64,000 nucleotides of DNA from Dactylis glomerata (GCA_007115705.1 QXEO01000382.1:8275318-8339317), one strand, 5' to 3'; shown: positions 45,361 through 57,598, counted from the first letter of the stretch. Notes: generated from the letters alone by a model not told the origin. Program-made: numbers and translations.

Positions 45361-46925
45361 CTAGTTGATTCCCCGCGCGCTGCCGCGGGCATTCGAGAAG
45401 ATTTTCAGCGCGCATTCGAGAAGATTTTCTTGATAGAAAAGTATAAACAGTCTATGAAATTAATGGTCATTTATACCCATTGTTGGGGAACATTAAGTAA
45501 CATGTTAGGATATTCAAAATGTGTGAGCAATGCATAATTTAATCAGGGAATATGGATGAAAACAACTTGAGTAAGCTCCAATAGCTACATCTAAGCTCAG
45601 AAAAAGTTAAACACGCGACTTCATTCACACGCTTCCTCAAAGGCAAATTGCACACACAATTATGTACCATACACGAACTCGTGATTCAATCCTCCCGTAA
45701 TCATATTCTGATTTCAAATGGAAACAACAGACATAGTAGAAAGAAAACATACTATGCGATGAATTTATTTCAAATGGGAGCAATAGACATAGTAGAAAGG
45801 CAACATACGGGATAAGTTTATTAAATTAAATTACACTTGCTTGGCAAGATACTAACCATTTGCAGCAAATATAATTCAGAAAATGTATTCTGCAAGGGTA
45901 CATGTACATGTGTACTCGGTGAAAGAGATGTAGTTGCTCCATGTGATTGACTTAATGGTTCAAGGCTTCAAGCACATTTGCCTAGCAGGAAAAGAGAATG
46001 ATCCAGATAGTTTGATTAAACATACATGTTCTGTTGGGAACTCAATGAATGATCCTTTCATATTTTCTATGAGCCTGCGACTGCCTGCCTCGTTAGTAAA
46101 CATTTTGATTAAGGTTGAAGATAGAAGAAAAATAATGATCTGAAGTTCTGATGAAAAAAGGAAAAAGGATGCCGGACATCAACCTCGTTGCTCGCATCGC
46201 CTGCTCTGCTCACACGCTGTTGACAATCCTTCAGCCCTTTACTCCATGTTAGTTGCCATGCCCAAGCTTCACGGCTGCATACAGCCAGCGAAGAGCACAG
46301 CTGCGACGAGCAAGAACCGGAGGCAGCCCACTACCAAGGCAACGATGAGCTCGGTGGCGACAAATGGGGAGCTAGGCACCAAGGCGGTGACCAGGCGCTG
46401 GGCAGCAACGATATGTAGTGTCGCGACCTACAGAACTGATCTACTTGTGGCAACGATCTGTAGTATTGCCTTTTGGCGGATAGTGCACACTCAATGGAAT
46501 CGTTGGTTCATAGCAAGGAGCTCTGCAGAGGTGCTAATGGAATTGGAAAGTTTACACGAAAGGTAGAGTATATAATGCCTCGGCAGCCCTACAGTTTCCA
46601 ACCAATTAGTGTTTGAACGGAATACGTTTCCAAAACAATAAAAAGAAGTGGATTGTAAATGCGGTGATAGTGGGGGAGAGAAGAGGGTTTGTAGTCGTTT
46701 GGTTTCGCTGAATACCAACTGCGCACGTCATGTTATCAGGTAGAAAATCTAGTAGTTTGGTTTCGCTGAAGACCAACTGCGCACGTCATGTTATCAGGTA
46801 GAAAATCTGGTGTATTTAAATTTGATCAAATGGCTCAGATTATTTTAGATGACGTGGTTCATTGTGGGGGCAGCTTGCAAACATTAAATACATATAGTGG
46901 GGATCAACTTTATAAGTATTATAGA
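45361..46925 (-). mobile_element. J: non-autonomous Helitron inside I
   Basis: 1565 bp. On the minus strand it starts TCTATAATACTTATAAAG, exactly like H, and ends in CTAG with a hairpin CCCGCG...CGCGGG (plus 45372-45389) upstream. Host bases are A (45360) and T (46926), and removing J rejoins the gag/protease frame. The body has no Rep/helicase gene. It includes a GC-rich stretch (about 46240-46480) of unknown origin, possibly captured. A 17-bp direct repeat (45389-45405 and 45412-45428) lies beside the hairpin, and a 58-bp tandem duplication is at about 46697-46810. Confidence 0.92.
46697..46810. repeat. 58-bp tandem duplication in J
   Basis: Two adjacent copies starting GTTTGGTTTCGCTGAA (46697 and 46755) and running to GGTAGAAAATCT, with one or two differences. 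Confidence 0.88.
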
Positions 46926-47952
46926 TATTCAGCTGCACATTGTTCAGAAAATGCTCGATTGCTTGCAACAGTCTGATGATGAAGCTTCTACTGACGGCCC
47001 AGAACAACCAGAACAGCAGCAGCAGTTGATGCAGTTATCTGTGATGGGATCCACTACAAGCAGACAAGCAGCACGTTCCATGCAGATCATCGCTTCTATC
47101 CAAGGACAGGAGCTCCGTTTCCTCATCGACTCCGGCAATACTGCTTGCTTCTTGGACTGCCGTTGCGCCGCCAACTTCCAGGGCGCCCGGCCTCTTCCGC
47201 AGTCAATTCAAGTGGTGGCTGCTGGTGGCGAATTACTCCAGTGTACTCACCACTTTCAGTCCCTCGAATGGTCTTCACAGGAGTACACATTCTGCGACGA
47301 TTTCCGTGTGTTACGGCTTCAGAATTATGACGGCATCATCGGTCTGGACTGGCTGGCTAAACACAGTCCCATAGTGACACACTGGGCTCAGCAGTGGTTG
47401 GCTTTTGCACATGACGGTGCTCTCGTCGTTCTCCACGGCGAGGCGGCTGGTGGTATCACACATGTTCTGATTGAATTGCATCTGCTCCAGCCATGCCATG
47501 CCCTGTCAGACGATGTCCCTCCCCCTGCTGTACAGCATCTGCTTTCAGAGTTTCCTAAAGTTTTCGCTGAACCATCTGGCCTTCCCCCTCGGCGGCAATA
47601 CGATCACCATATTCCGTTGGTCTCTGGCGCTCGTCCTATCTCGATGCGGCCATACCGAGTAGCTCCTGAGCTCAAGACTGAGATCGAACGTCAAATCCAG
47701 GAGATGCTCCAGCAAGGGGTGATTACGCACAGCAGCAGTGCCTTCGCGTCACCGGTGTTGCTGGTCAAGAAGGGCGACAAACACGCACCAGATGCTCCTC
47801 CTGCGTGGCGTCTGGTTATTGACTACCGCCATCTTAACGCTCTTACTGTCAAAGGAAAGTACCCCTTACCCGTGATCGATGAACTCCTAGATGAATTATC
47901 GGGTGCTCAGTGGTTTTCCAAGTTGGATTTACGGGTAGAAGGCTTTCACAAA
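46926..47952 (+). pseudogene. pol: I protease and N-terminal part of RT
   Basis: Resumes the gag frame after J. The protease has LRFLIDSGNTACFLD (catalytic Asp in DSG). RT opens with EFPKVFAEPSGLPPRR, YDHHIPLVSGARPISMRPYR, WRLVIDYRHLNALTVKGKYP and IDELLDELSGAQWFSKLDLR. The conserved sequence stops exactly after LDLR. The palm region with YxDD, the thumb and most of RNase H are missing. An internal deletion of roughly 1.2-1.3 kb, judged by usual family length, makes the enzyme inactive. Confidence 0.88.
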
Positions 47953-49654
47953 AATGATGGGCTTGCAATACACGGTCGTCTACAAGAAGGGTGCCCTCAA
48001 TGGAGCAGCTGATGCTCTTTCACGCCGTCCTCCACATGCGTCGGCTGTCTTTGCAATTACCCAAGTGCAGCCGGTTTGGCTTGAGCAAGTCATTGCTAGT
48101 TACCAGAATGACTCCTTTGCGCAAGAGAAACTTCAGCAGCTGGCTTGTGACCCTCTCTCCATTCCACATTTTTCTCTGTCAGCAGGAGTGCTGCGGTATG
48201 ACAATCGCATTTGGGTAGGTTCTGATCCCCTGATGCAGCGCCAATTGATTTCAGCGTTCCATGGTAGTCCTGTTGGAGGGCACTCTGGTTTCCCTGTGAC
48301 CTACCATCGCGTCGTCTCCCTCTTCAAATGGACTGGTATGAAGTCTGCTGTTCGTGAATTTGTCTGGTACTGTCACACTTGTCAGCAAGCTAAACCGGAG
48401 CGCGTCCTTTCTCCGGGGCTCTTACAACCTCTGCCCATTCCATCTGGCCCATGGGAGATGGCAACTATGGATTTCATCGACGGGTTGCCACAGTCCCGTC
48501 AGTTCAACTGTATCTTGGTCGTCGTCGACAAGCTTTCCAAGTACGCTCACTTTATTCCTCTCACTCATCCATACACGGCGAGCAAGGTGGCCGATCTTTT
48601 TGTGGATTCTGTCTATCGTCTCCATGGCATGCCCCAGTCCTTGGTGTCGGACCGTGACCCAGTGTTCACCAGCAAATTCTGGCAGAGCGTCTTCCGTGCC
48701 ATAGGCACGCAGCTTCGCATGAGCACAGCCAATCATCCACAGACGGACGGACAGACCGAGCGCGTTAACCAGTCCATCGAGTGTTATTTGCGGTGTTTCA
48801 TTTCTGCTCACCCTAAGCAATGGTCAAAATGGTTGGGCCTGTGTGAGTTTTGGTACAACACTAACTGGCACTCCTCGCTGGGCAAGTCACCCTTTGAAGT
48901 CATCTATGGTCGTCAGCCTCGATACTTTGGAGTTACAGCATCCAGTACAATCGCTTCTGCTGACATTCAGTCGTGGCTGGATGAGCGACAGCTAGTTCTT
49001 GAGTCTGTCAAGCAGCACCTCTTGCGCATGCAGCAGCGCATGAAGCACCAAGCTGACAAGCGCCGATCAGAGCGAGTGTTTGCGGTGGGTGACCGTGTCT
49101 TCCTCAAACTACAACCTTATCTGCAGTCAACAGTGGCTCGTCGTGGTAACCAGAAGCTGGCATTCAAGTTTTTTGGCCCCTTCACTGTGCTGGAGCGCAT
49201 TGGTGCAGTGGCATACAAACTTGACCTGCCTGAACATAGCCGAGTCCACCCAGTATTCCATGTGTCACAGTTGAAGCAGTGTTTGGGTCTAGGGCAACAG
49301 GTACAAACCCAGTTCTCATTCTCTGACCATGTCTTTCAGGTGCCGGAGCGTGTTCTTCAGCAACGAGTGCGCCAGCGTGGCCTTCGCACTGTTGCCCACG
49401 CTCTGATCAAGTGGAGTGGAGCACCAGCTGGGGATGCTACCTGGGAAGACCTGGAGGCCTTGAAGCAGCAATTTCCATTGGCGCCTCCTTGGGGGCAAGC
49501 AGGATTTCAAGAGCGGGGGATTGTCAGCAGCCCGACCCCACAAGCCAGAGACACAGACACAAGGAGCAGTAGAGAAGCTACTCCAGAAGCAGGCCCAAGA
49601 CCTGCGCGGCCCAGGAAGCCTTCGGGCTGGCTGAGTGACTATGTCCAGGCCTAA
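47939..49654 (+). pseudogene. pol: I RNase H end, integrase and chromodomain
   Basis: About 566 residues open from 47954, with the RNase H tail directly after the deletion joint (MMGLQYTVVYKKG, AADALSRR). The integrase zinc domain is HGSPVGGHSGFP plus YCHTCQQAK. The core has MDFIDGLPQSRQFN, SDRDPVFTSKFW and QTDGQTERVNQSIE, giving D, D and E. The C-terminus has VHPVFHVSQLKQ and then HALIKWSGAPAGDATWEDLE, a chromodomain-like segment thought to steer insertion to particular chromatin. The frame runs into the 3' LTR. The integrase part itself is undamaged, but it is out of frame with gag-RT. Confidence 0.88.
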
Positions 49655-49843
49655 GGCCTTGTAACGGTCTACGTCGTCTTCTATAAGATAGGATCGTCGA
49701 GATAGAACAAGGCAGGCAGGATTAGGTGAATTTGGCGGCGGCGATGCCGTGTGTAATGAACTAGCTCGGAGGGAGGTTGGGTGGAACGGGCTAGAACCCT
49801 AATTATTCCTAGTTCGGCTGAATCGATTCGTAGAGATCTCACA
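49522..49843 (+). repeat. 3' LTR of I
   Basis: 322 bp, nearly identical to 43686-44007, preceded by the purine tract GAGCGGGGGA and followed by ACTAT (49844-49848). Confidence 0.93.
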
Positions 49844-49848
49844 ACTAT

Positions 49849-50868
49849 CATCTTGGATTTTGTTTTGGTAGCTTTTGCCTTTTGGCAACGATTTGTCAAC
49901 GGTGACCGTGGCGAGTTAATAGTGCTGCTATATGCCGGCGGATCAAGGAGCGTCGACGCACCTATGTCTAAGTCTTCTTGGTCGTCAGCATGTGCGGCGA
50001 GGCTCCGTTGGTGTCCGATGGTGGAGCGAGACGGTGTGGACGAGCGTCTTTTCGCAGCCTCGGTGAAGGGCAGCCGGCATGGTGCGGCGTAGCTTCATGT
50101 CCACATCCATGCCATGGTTCCATGGCGTCATGTTGACCGGGCAGCGGGCAAATCCCTTGCTAATTATACTCATATTCAATTCTACTTGGCCTGCCTATCT
50201 TGATTATAGTGATGTTCAATTTTACTTGGCCGTTGGAACTGACACTTCTTCATGCAGGCGCTAATCCAAGTAGTTTTCTATATCTGGAATCGATTTTCTA
50301 CAGCCTTCATGTTACATTGAACCAATGTTCAACCATAGCACATCACATCTTGAACTCACTTCCTCGGCTCCTCCATGCAGTCAGCTGCAGCCAGCTGCGC
50401 TTCAGGAAGCTCTCTGTTAGCTCATCTTTTATTTTTTTATTTCTCAAAATTACAGAATACTTCTTTTCCTCTATCTTATGTGCGCTAATACTAGGATAGC
50501 AAGTCCATTACTTGATTTCTTTATTCCAAGAAAAATATTGCGTAATACTAACTGAAGGTATGAACCGGGCTATATATATATGCTCCCCATTTGAAAAAGC
50601 AAATGAAGGTTTGAACGCATTTGCAGGAAAAGGGTGGCTATTATTGACTTCCACAAGCAAGATAGATTCATTTATGCCTTATTTTTTTATAATGAACAAG
50701 GAGTAACTATTTTTTCATCCAACCGATCGTTCCTTTTTCCCATGTTCAACAAGTATAACTTATTGTGAAGATCATACTACAAATTTGTGATATAAACAAT
50801 GAGTAACTATTATTTTATTTGCTTATTGTTGGTACCATCTTTTGCATATCACAAATTTGTCTCATATT
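49849..50868 (+). mobile_element. H body, right of I (unidentified)
   Basis: No credible gene. A GC-richer stretch (about 49900-50110) contrasts with AT-rich surroundings and might be a captured gene piece, but I cannot name a source. Confidence 0.45.
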
Positions 50869-50897
50869 CCCGCGGCAACGCGCGGGGTATCACCTAG

Positions 50898-50922
50898 TTA
50901 TAGATACATTTGAGTCGTATCA
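50898..50922 (-). repeat. 3' LTR of G, last part
   Basis: 25 bases completing the LTR after H. On the minus strand this is the very start of the LTR (TGATACGACTC). Confidence 0.9.
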
Positions 50923-53854
50923 AGCATCCCCAAGCTTAACTCCTGCTCGTCCTCGAGTAGGTAAGTGATAACAAAAGAATAATTTTTGAGGTGACATACA
51001 CCATCACAATCTTGATCAACGATGTAAAGCATTGAGTGCTTAGATCAAAGTACTTAAAACATGGGCATAAAAGACATAATCTTGACAATAAAAAATTAGC
51101 AACCATGTTATAACATGAAAAGAAACACAAAAGAAAGATCATGAACAATGAAACATTGAAAGTCAAGTGTGTGTTCAAATCATATGGAAAAACATATCAA
51201 AGTGGTTTTCAGCTTGTCCTTCATGAAATAGCAAAACATAAATGCACAGGACACCTTCAAGTTTAAGAGGGCGACTAGATACAAATAATTTAAGAACAAG
51301 TAAAACTATAATCATGAATCAATCAATGATAAACTTTGGGATAATGCACATTAAACTCAGAATGGCAACTATGCTCTCTTAGACGGTGCATAAAGGTAGA
51401 AGGTGGAGACTCAACATAAAAGTAAAAGAAAGGCCCTTCGCAGAGGGAAGCAGTGATTGCAAATTTTATAAACCTTCAAAAATTATGGTACTTACTAGCT
51501 TTGAGGTCTTATTGCCCCCCATCATAGGCATCTTGAATGGTTAAAGTTAATGCGAGTACAATTATGAGCATATGCTTAACAAATCATAAGTTGAAAACCT
51601 CGTGTCCCGTGATGTACGAATACCCAAACCTCATGCTACTCGACTTAGGTCCCAAGCAAGTTCTTGTCATTGTAAGCATACATGTATCATCGAGAACACC
51701 AACGGGGTACCTCTTGCCCAATGACATGGAACAAGCCCACATCAAAATGACAAGAGCAACAGACAATGAACACCTCGACATCTCTTTTGTTTACCATTAG
51801 TATAGCTTTTTATTGTGAGATGCGTCGTCGAATGTCCACTATGGGCATGCTGTAAATTTCCACCATGAATGATGCATGGCTTAGATTAGCGGCCCAGGCG
51901 TTTCTCTAACACATATACAAACTCCATGATCCCGCAAGATTCCAACTTATTTCACATCGCGAGTATCCATAAACAAAAGATCACGATATCAACTCAAATG
52001 AGAGAAAGTGCAATGTTGAAAGCTTGCCCCATGACGGCATGGCTGGGATAATTTCCAACTTACAACTTGCAAGCATAACATCAACATAAGAGAGCCACAA
52101 TGTCAAAATTTTAAAAGCGAGAAAAGTAAAGTGTGCCGTCAGGTTCGTGAGAGATTTACTGACTAATTTTCACATAACACCAAAAAGAGTTTAATTTGAA
52201 GGATAGATAAAAGCAAGTCAAATATACTTGGAATAGCAAATTGCTAATAGGTATGTATGGTGGACACATTGGAATAACTTGGTTTTTGGGAGTTGGATGC
52301 ACGAGTAGAGCTCATACTCAGTACAAAACGAAGGCTAGAAAAAGACTGGGAGCGACCAACTAAGAGAGCAATAACGGCCATAATCATGCATAGCGACACA
52401 ACATCATTAAAAGAAGCATAAAGTGGCTTCACAAGTCAAAAACCAAATGATCATAGAGGCTTATGGCGACTTTGTTAGAGTCAAACATGTTGTAAGCATG
52501 CGCCAAGTCAACCCGAATAAAGCATCAAGGAGAAAACCAAATAAATGCTTCCATATAATAAAAACAGCGCATGATTTTTTTAAAGGCTCATTAGGCAATC
52601 TCAGTCATTTGAGACAAGTCATGCTACAGCAAAAACTACTAAGCATACTATCAAAACGACATCAAGCATGGCATGTAAAAGTCTAAGCCACAGTCTAAAC
52701 AAGCTCTTTTTTGTACCACTTTTTGCATGAAACTTTTTCTCTTTTCCAACACCATTCAAACCTTTTTGAAACAAATCTTTCGATGAAAACCAACATAGAC
52801 CAGTAGTCTAAATACACCTTGATGCAAAGATAAAACAATATCTGAAAAAAAATCAAGGCGAAAAACATAAGCTAAACGCAGTTCTAGAAAAAGAGAACAC
52901 TCATTGAACGATAAGAGTGAAAAATAGAGTGTTCTTGGAAATGAAAAACGAAGTACATCTCCTCCAAAAGAAATTTGTTGGGGTCCAACCATTTATTGCA
53001 GCAAACAAAACAAAATAAAACTGAAATCAAAAGTAAAGACGCTCCAAGAAAAACGCATAGAATATGAAGCAATAAAAATATAGTGTGTTGAAAGGTGACC
53101 TGATTTTTACCAATGAAGAAGGGGTGCCTCGGGGGCATCCCCAAGCTTTGACGCTTGTACCTCTTGGATATTTCTTGGGGTGATATGGGCATCCCCAAGC
53201 TTGAGCTTTTTTCCATACTTCATCTCATCTTATCACTCTCCGTTCCCTACACTTGAAAACTTCCTTCATATAAAACTTTACACAATTCTATTAGCAACGT
53301 TAGCATAAACATAATAGTAAATCAACACTTTTGGTTCAGTTTCAAAATCAAAAACACCACATATAAAGCATATACTACTGTAGAAACTTCCTCAAAAGTT
53401 CCATGATTAAAAGAACTAAAAAAGAAAGCGATCGAGAGGCAAATACAAATAGTGGCAGAAATCTGTCAAAACAGAATAGCTGAAAAAGATTGATTTTTTC
53501 GTGGACCTTCTGTTGCTCAAATCAAAAAGTGCAAAACTAATGAAAGTTTGGATATAACCTGGGGCATATGCTCAAGAAATTTCATATCAAAACGACATTT
53601 TGAGAATTTTCACGAATTTTTACGGTGCAGCGCAGAAATCTGTTTCAGGACAGCAACTTCCCCAAATCTTACCTCCCTCAAATTAGAGGTTCTTCTTGGC
53701 ACAACAACGAAATAAAAATGATAAGGAGAGGTCATTACAGTAGTAATAACTTTCAAGACTCAAATAAAAGAAAAAGTACTGAAAAGAAAACATTGCGTTA
53801 TCTCCCAAGAGTGCTTTTCTTTAACGCCTTTGAGCTAGGCGCAGAAAGTGCAAA
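50923..53854 (-). mobile_element. 3' UTR of G
   Basis: Noncoding. On the minus strand it begins just after the gag-like stop and ends in AAGCTTGGGGATGC beside the LTR. The same motif recurs near 53130-53145 and 53183-53196. It is collinear with CD throughout and with A except for a replaced block (about 51470-52285). Confidence 0.8.
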
Positions 53855-54574
53855 TCAAGTAATATCAAATGAGGCATTAAGATCAACTATTTCCTCAAGA
53901 GCACCACTTACCACACTAGGCATTTTAGAAGTTTCCGAAGATGATTCAACCTGCAAGTCACTCTTAGTTGAACTAAAAGTCTTACCAATCTTAAAAACAT
54001 GATGTGGTTTAGGCACAGACACCTTGGGAACATACATAAATTTTTGCTCTTTTCCAAAAAATGCTTTCTCCTTCTTAAATTTAAGAGAAGAGAAAATTGA
54101 ACTCAAAGTTTCCATTGACTCCTCTAGTTTACCAATCCTAAGGTTTTGACTATCAAGAGTAGTACTAGCCTCTAAAACGGTGATTCTCTTACCGATACTT
54201 TCTATCGATTCATTAACCTGGCTAGCGTTATCAAGGATATTTGGCAAACTTTTTTCTAAAAAGCTAAGGTTTTCTATAAACTTCCTCCAAAGTGAGCTCA
54301 GTTTTAACAACATGGACAGGTGGTACTCCTACTAAACTTTCAATTAAAGTGCATGCTTCCAAAGCGGGAGTACCCAAAAAATTACCTCCTGCAAGAGTAT
54401 CAAGAACGTACCTATTCCAACTAGATATACCAATATAAAAATTTCTAAGGAGGATCATGGTAGAATGCTTCTTCGTACACCTATGATGAGCATTGCTAAT
54501 TCGGTATCAAGCATCTTTCAAACTCTCTCCCCCTGTTGCTTAAAAGTACGAACCTCAACTTCAGGATTACTCAT
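53855..54574 (-). pseudogene. gag: G gag-like gene, frameshifted
   Basis: Starts at the ATG at 54572-54574 (MSNPEVEVRTFKQQGE), loses frame within 20 codons, and resumes as MILLRNFYIGISSWNRYVLD (from 54458) and GTPALEACTLIESLVGVPPV, typical of the end of a plant gag core. After another frame change comes a coiled-coil-like segment (LEKSLPNILDNASQVNESIE, LRIGKLEESMETLSSIFSSL). It ends NASFDIT next to the shared 3' UTR. No zinc knuckle, protease or RT. Its sequence differs from the A gag and from the CD protein although the three elements share flanking sequence. Confidence 0.7.
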
Positions 54575-54737
54575 TCTAGCAAGACTAAAAAGCAAATAAG
54601 TAAAAGTAACAACTATAAAGGAACTAATTTTTTTTGTATTTTTGATAAAAAGATGCAAGCAAAAATAAAATAAAGCAAAACAATAACAAAGTAAACCGTT
54701 GAGCGTGAGAGACTCCCCTTGCAGAAATCTTCTTTCT
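54575..54737 (-). mobile_element. Leader of G
   Basis: Noncoding and similar to the leader of CD, including the stretch ACTTTGTTATTGTTTTGC on the minus strand. Confidence 0.65.
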
Positions 54738-54754
54738 CCCCGGCAACGGCGCCA
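54738..54754 (-). other. Primer-binding site of G (tRNA-Asp)
   Basis: The minus strand reads TGGCGCCGTTGCCGGGG ten bases after the LTR end. Confidence 0.9.
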
Positions 54755-54764
54755 GAAAAATGCT

Positions 54765-55919
54765 TGATAGTGCGTGTTAAGCACCCAATTGGGAACCCCA
54801 AGAGGAAGGTATGAGGAGCACAGCAGCAAGTTTCCCTCAGTTGTGAAACCAAGGTTTATCGAACCAGTAGGAAAAAGCCAAACTTCAGAAGGTGATGCTA
54901 GCTAGCTTCACGACACTCTGGACAATGGCGCCAGAAAATGTTGGTGCGTAGTTGACGTAGGAGCTTCTTCACCTAGCAGCAACGTGGAACCTGCACACAA
55001 CACAACCAAGTACTTTGCCCCAACTTACGATGATGTTGTCAATCTCACCGGTTTGCTGTAAACAATGGATTGCGTATATCGAGTGGTAAAAGGTAATAGT
55101 ATGCAGGTAAAAGTAAACAGTGCGAGTAAAAGTAAAATGGTATAGCAATGTAAAGGAAATTGGACTGAGGTCCATAGTTCACTAGTGGTGTCTCTCCATA
55201 AGATAAATAACAACATGCTAGGTAAACAAATTACAGTTGGGCAATTGATAGAATAAAGATAACGTACATATGTCATGAGGATCACTATGATATTCGCTAT
55301 GGGCATTATGACAAAATATATAGACCGTAATCCAACTACATTTATGACTAATAATCCACCCTCCGGATGTCGTCCAAGCAATCATCGGGTATTAAGTTGC
55401 GAACAACGGATAACTGCATTAAGCAAAGTGCATAAAGTAAACAAAGAAAATTTCCTTGGACACAAGAATGTTGTTTTCTCCCTAGTGGCAACAACATATC
55501 TACAACCTTAGAGGTTTCTGTCACTCCCCCAGATTACTAGAGGCATGAACCCAACTATCGAGCATAAATACTCCCTCTTGGAGTCACTAGCATCTACTCG
55601 GCCAAGATATCTACTAGCAACGGAGAGCATGTAAGATCATAAAAAATATAGAGATAACATAAGATATATAATTCAGCACATCAACTTGACATAGTACCAA
55701 TACTCATCGGATCCCAACAAACACAACATGTAAAATTACACAAAGATGATCTTGATCATGTAGGGCAGCTCACAAGATCTAAACATGAAGCATGTGGTGG
55801 AGGAGACAACCATCTAGCTACTGCTATGGACCCGTAGTCCAAGGTAGACTACTCAGACATCACTCCGGAGGCGACCATGGTGGTGGGGAAGGCCTCCGGC
55901 AGGGTGCCGGGAAGAGCTC
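54765..55919 (-). repeat. 5' LTR of G, first part
   Basis: Starts TGATAGTGCGTG and is collinear with 28898-29683 and 42379 onward. It ends with AGCTC (55915-55919), the target duplication of K. It includes the primer-site mimic near 54924. Confidence 0.9.
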
Positions 55920-57598
55920 TGGTGGCGCGGTGATGATGATGCTAGGAAACTTGATTGCGTTTGTTGATGAAGTAAAATAACCGGCCAGTTGGAAACCCCA
56001 AGAGAAGGTTTGATGAATATAGCAGCAAGTTTTCCCTCAGTTATGAAACCAAGGTTTAATCGTCCAGTAGGAAAAAGCTAATACTCCAAAAGGTGATGCT
56101 TGCTAGCCTAGTGACACTCCAACAAGGGCACCGTTAACAATAACTTCTTAGCGCGTCTTCAACTAGTAGCAACGTGGAACCTGCACACAACACAACCAAA
56201 TACTTTGTTCCCAACTTACGATTAGGTTGTCAATCTCACCGGTTTGCTTGAAACAAAGGGTATGAGCGTATCGAGTGGAAAGTGATAGTAGTATGCGAGT
56301 AAAGTAAACAGTGCGAGTAAAGTAAACAGGTGATAGCAATATAATGGAAATAGGACCGGGGTCCACAGTTCACTAGTGGTGTCTCTCCATAAGATAAAAT
56401 AACACATGCTGGGTAAACAAATTACAGTTGGGTAATTGATAGAATAAAGATAACGTGCATGTCGAGAGGATCACTATGAGATTTACTCTGGGCATTACAA
56501 CAAGATACATAAACCCCCATCCAACTGCATCAATGACTAATAATCCACTTGTGGCGAATCAATCCGAGAACTCCACAAGTATTAAGTTGCGAACAACAGA
56601 TAACTGCATTAAGCAAAGTGTGTAATGTAAACAAAGCATATGCCCTTGAGCATATGAATGTTGTTTTCTCCCTAGTGGCAACATCACATCTACAACCTTA
56701 GAGGTTTCTGTCACTCCCCCAGATTAAATAGAGGCATGAACCCAACTATCGAGCATAAATACCCCCTCTTGGAGTCACTAGCAACTACTCGGCCAAGATA
56801 GCTACTAACAACAGAGAGCATGCAAGATCATAAACAACATAGAGATAACATAAGATAATATTCAGCACATCAACTCAATCATAACACCAATATTCATCGG
56901 ATCCCAACAAACACAACATGTAGAATTACATAACGGTGATCTCGATCATGTAAAGCAGCTCACCAGATCTAAACATGAAGCACATGGTGGAGAAGACAAC
57001 CAAATAGCTACTGCTATGGACCCATAGTCCAAGGTAGACTACTCACTCATCGCGCCGGAGGCAAGCATGGCGATGAAGAAGACCTCCGATGGTGATTCCC
57101 CTCTCCGGCAGGGTGCCGGGAAGAGCTTCTGGACCCTCCCGATCTCGGGTTGACGACGGCAGCGGATCGCGATGTGTTTCTGGAAAAGTGATCGGGTCTT
57201 TAGGTTTTTCCCGTCGGGGGGTCTTTATAGGCGAAGGGGCAGCGTCAGAAGTGGACCAGGGGGCCCTCACCATAGGTGGGCATGGCCAGGCCCTGGGTCA
57301 CGCCCCTGGTGGTGAGGCCACCTCCTGGCTCCTTTCCGTCTCCTATTCGGTTCTCTGGAAGCTTCGGTAAATTTCTGGATGTTCGGCTTTTGTTTCGTCC
57401 AATTCCGGAATATTTCCTGTGTAACTTTTCTAAAACACAAAAATAGCAGAAAACAGGGAACTGGCACTGTGGAATCTCGTTAATAGGTTAGTTCCGGAAA
57501 ATGCATAAAAATGCCACGAAGTGTAACGAAACACTGAGCAAATGGTGTAAAAACAAGCATGGAGCATTAAAAATTATAGATACGTTAGAGACGTATCA
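55920..57598 (-). mobile_element. K: solo LTR
   Basis: 1679 bp of LTR sequence of the CD/G superfamily without any interior, flanked by AGCTC on both sides (55915-55919 and 57599-57603). It was formed by recombination between the two LTRs of a full element. On the minus strand it starts TGATACGTCTCTAACG. It is closer to the CD LTR than to its host G. Confidence 0.9.

Larger units (their letters stand above)
43686..49843 (+). mobile_element. I: chromovirus (gypsy) with RT deletion, host of J
   Basis: 322-bp LTRs (43686-44007, 49522-49843), initiator-Met primer site, a purine tract GAGCGGGGGA before the 3' LTR and ACTAT duplications. Gene order is gag, protease, truncated RT, integrase with a chromodomain-like C-terminus. 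Without J it is about 4.6 kb. The small LTRs and chromodomain suggest the Reina/Tekay group of chromoviruses. The LTRs differ at about seven sites by eye. Confidence 0.92.
43197..50897 (+). mobile_element. H: non-autonomous Helitron, host of I and J
   Basis: Begins TCTATAATACTTATAAAG and ends CACCTAG. A 6-bp-stem hairpin (CCCGCG...CGCGGG, 50869-50886) lies 11 bases before the end, the standard Helitron terminus. It sits between A (43196) and T (50898) with no duplication. Removing it restores AAAAATTATAGATA, as in other copies of that LTR. Without I it is about 1.54 kb. It encodes no Rep/helicase, so it relied on a partner in trans. Confidence 0.9.

Noticed and set aside
46246..46566. 106-residue frame in Helitron J as a captured gene
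   Set aside because: No recognisable protein similarity; kept only as a GC-rich stretch of unknown origin.
49781..50092. 103-residue plus frame across the I LTR end and H
   Set aside because: Starts in the LTR and crosses the duplication; not a gene unit.
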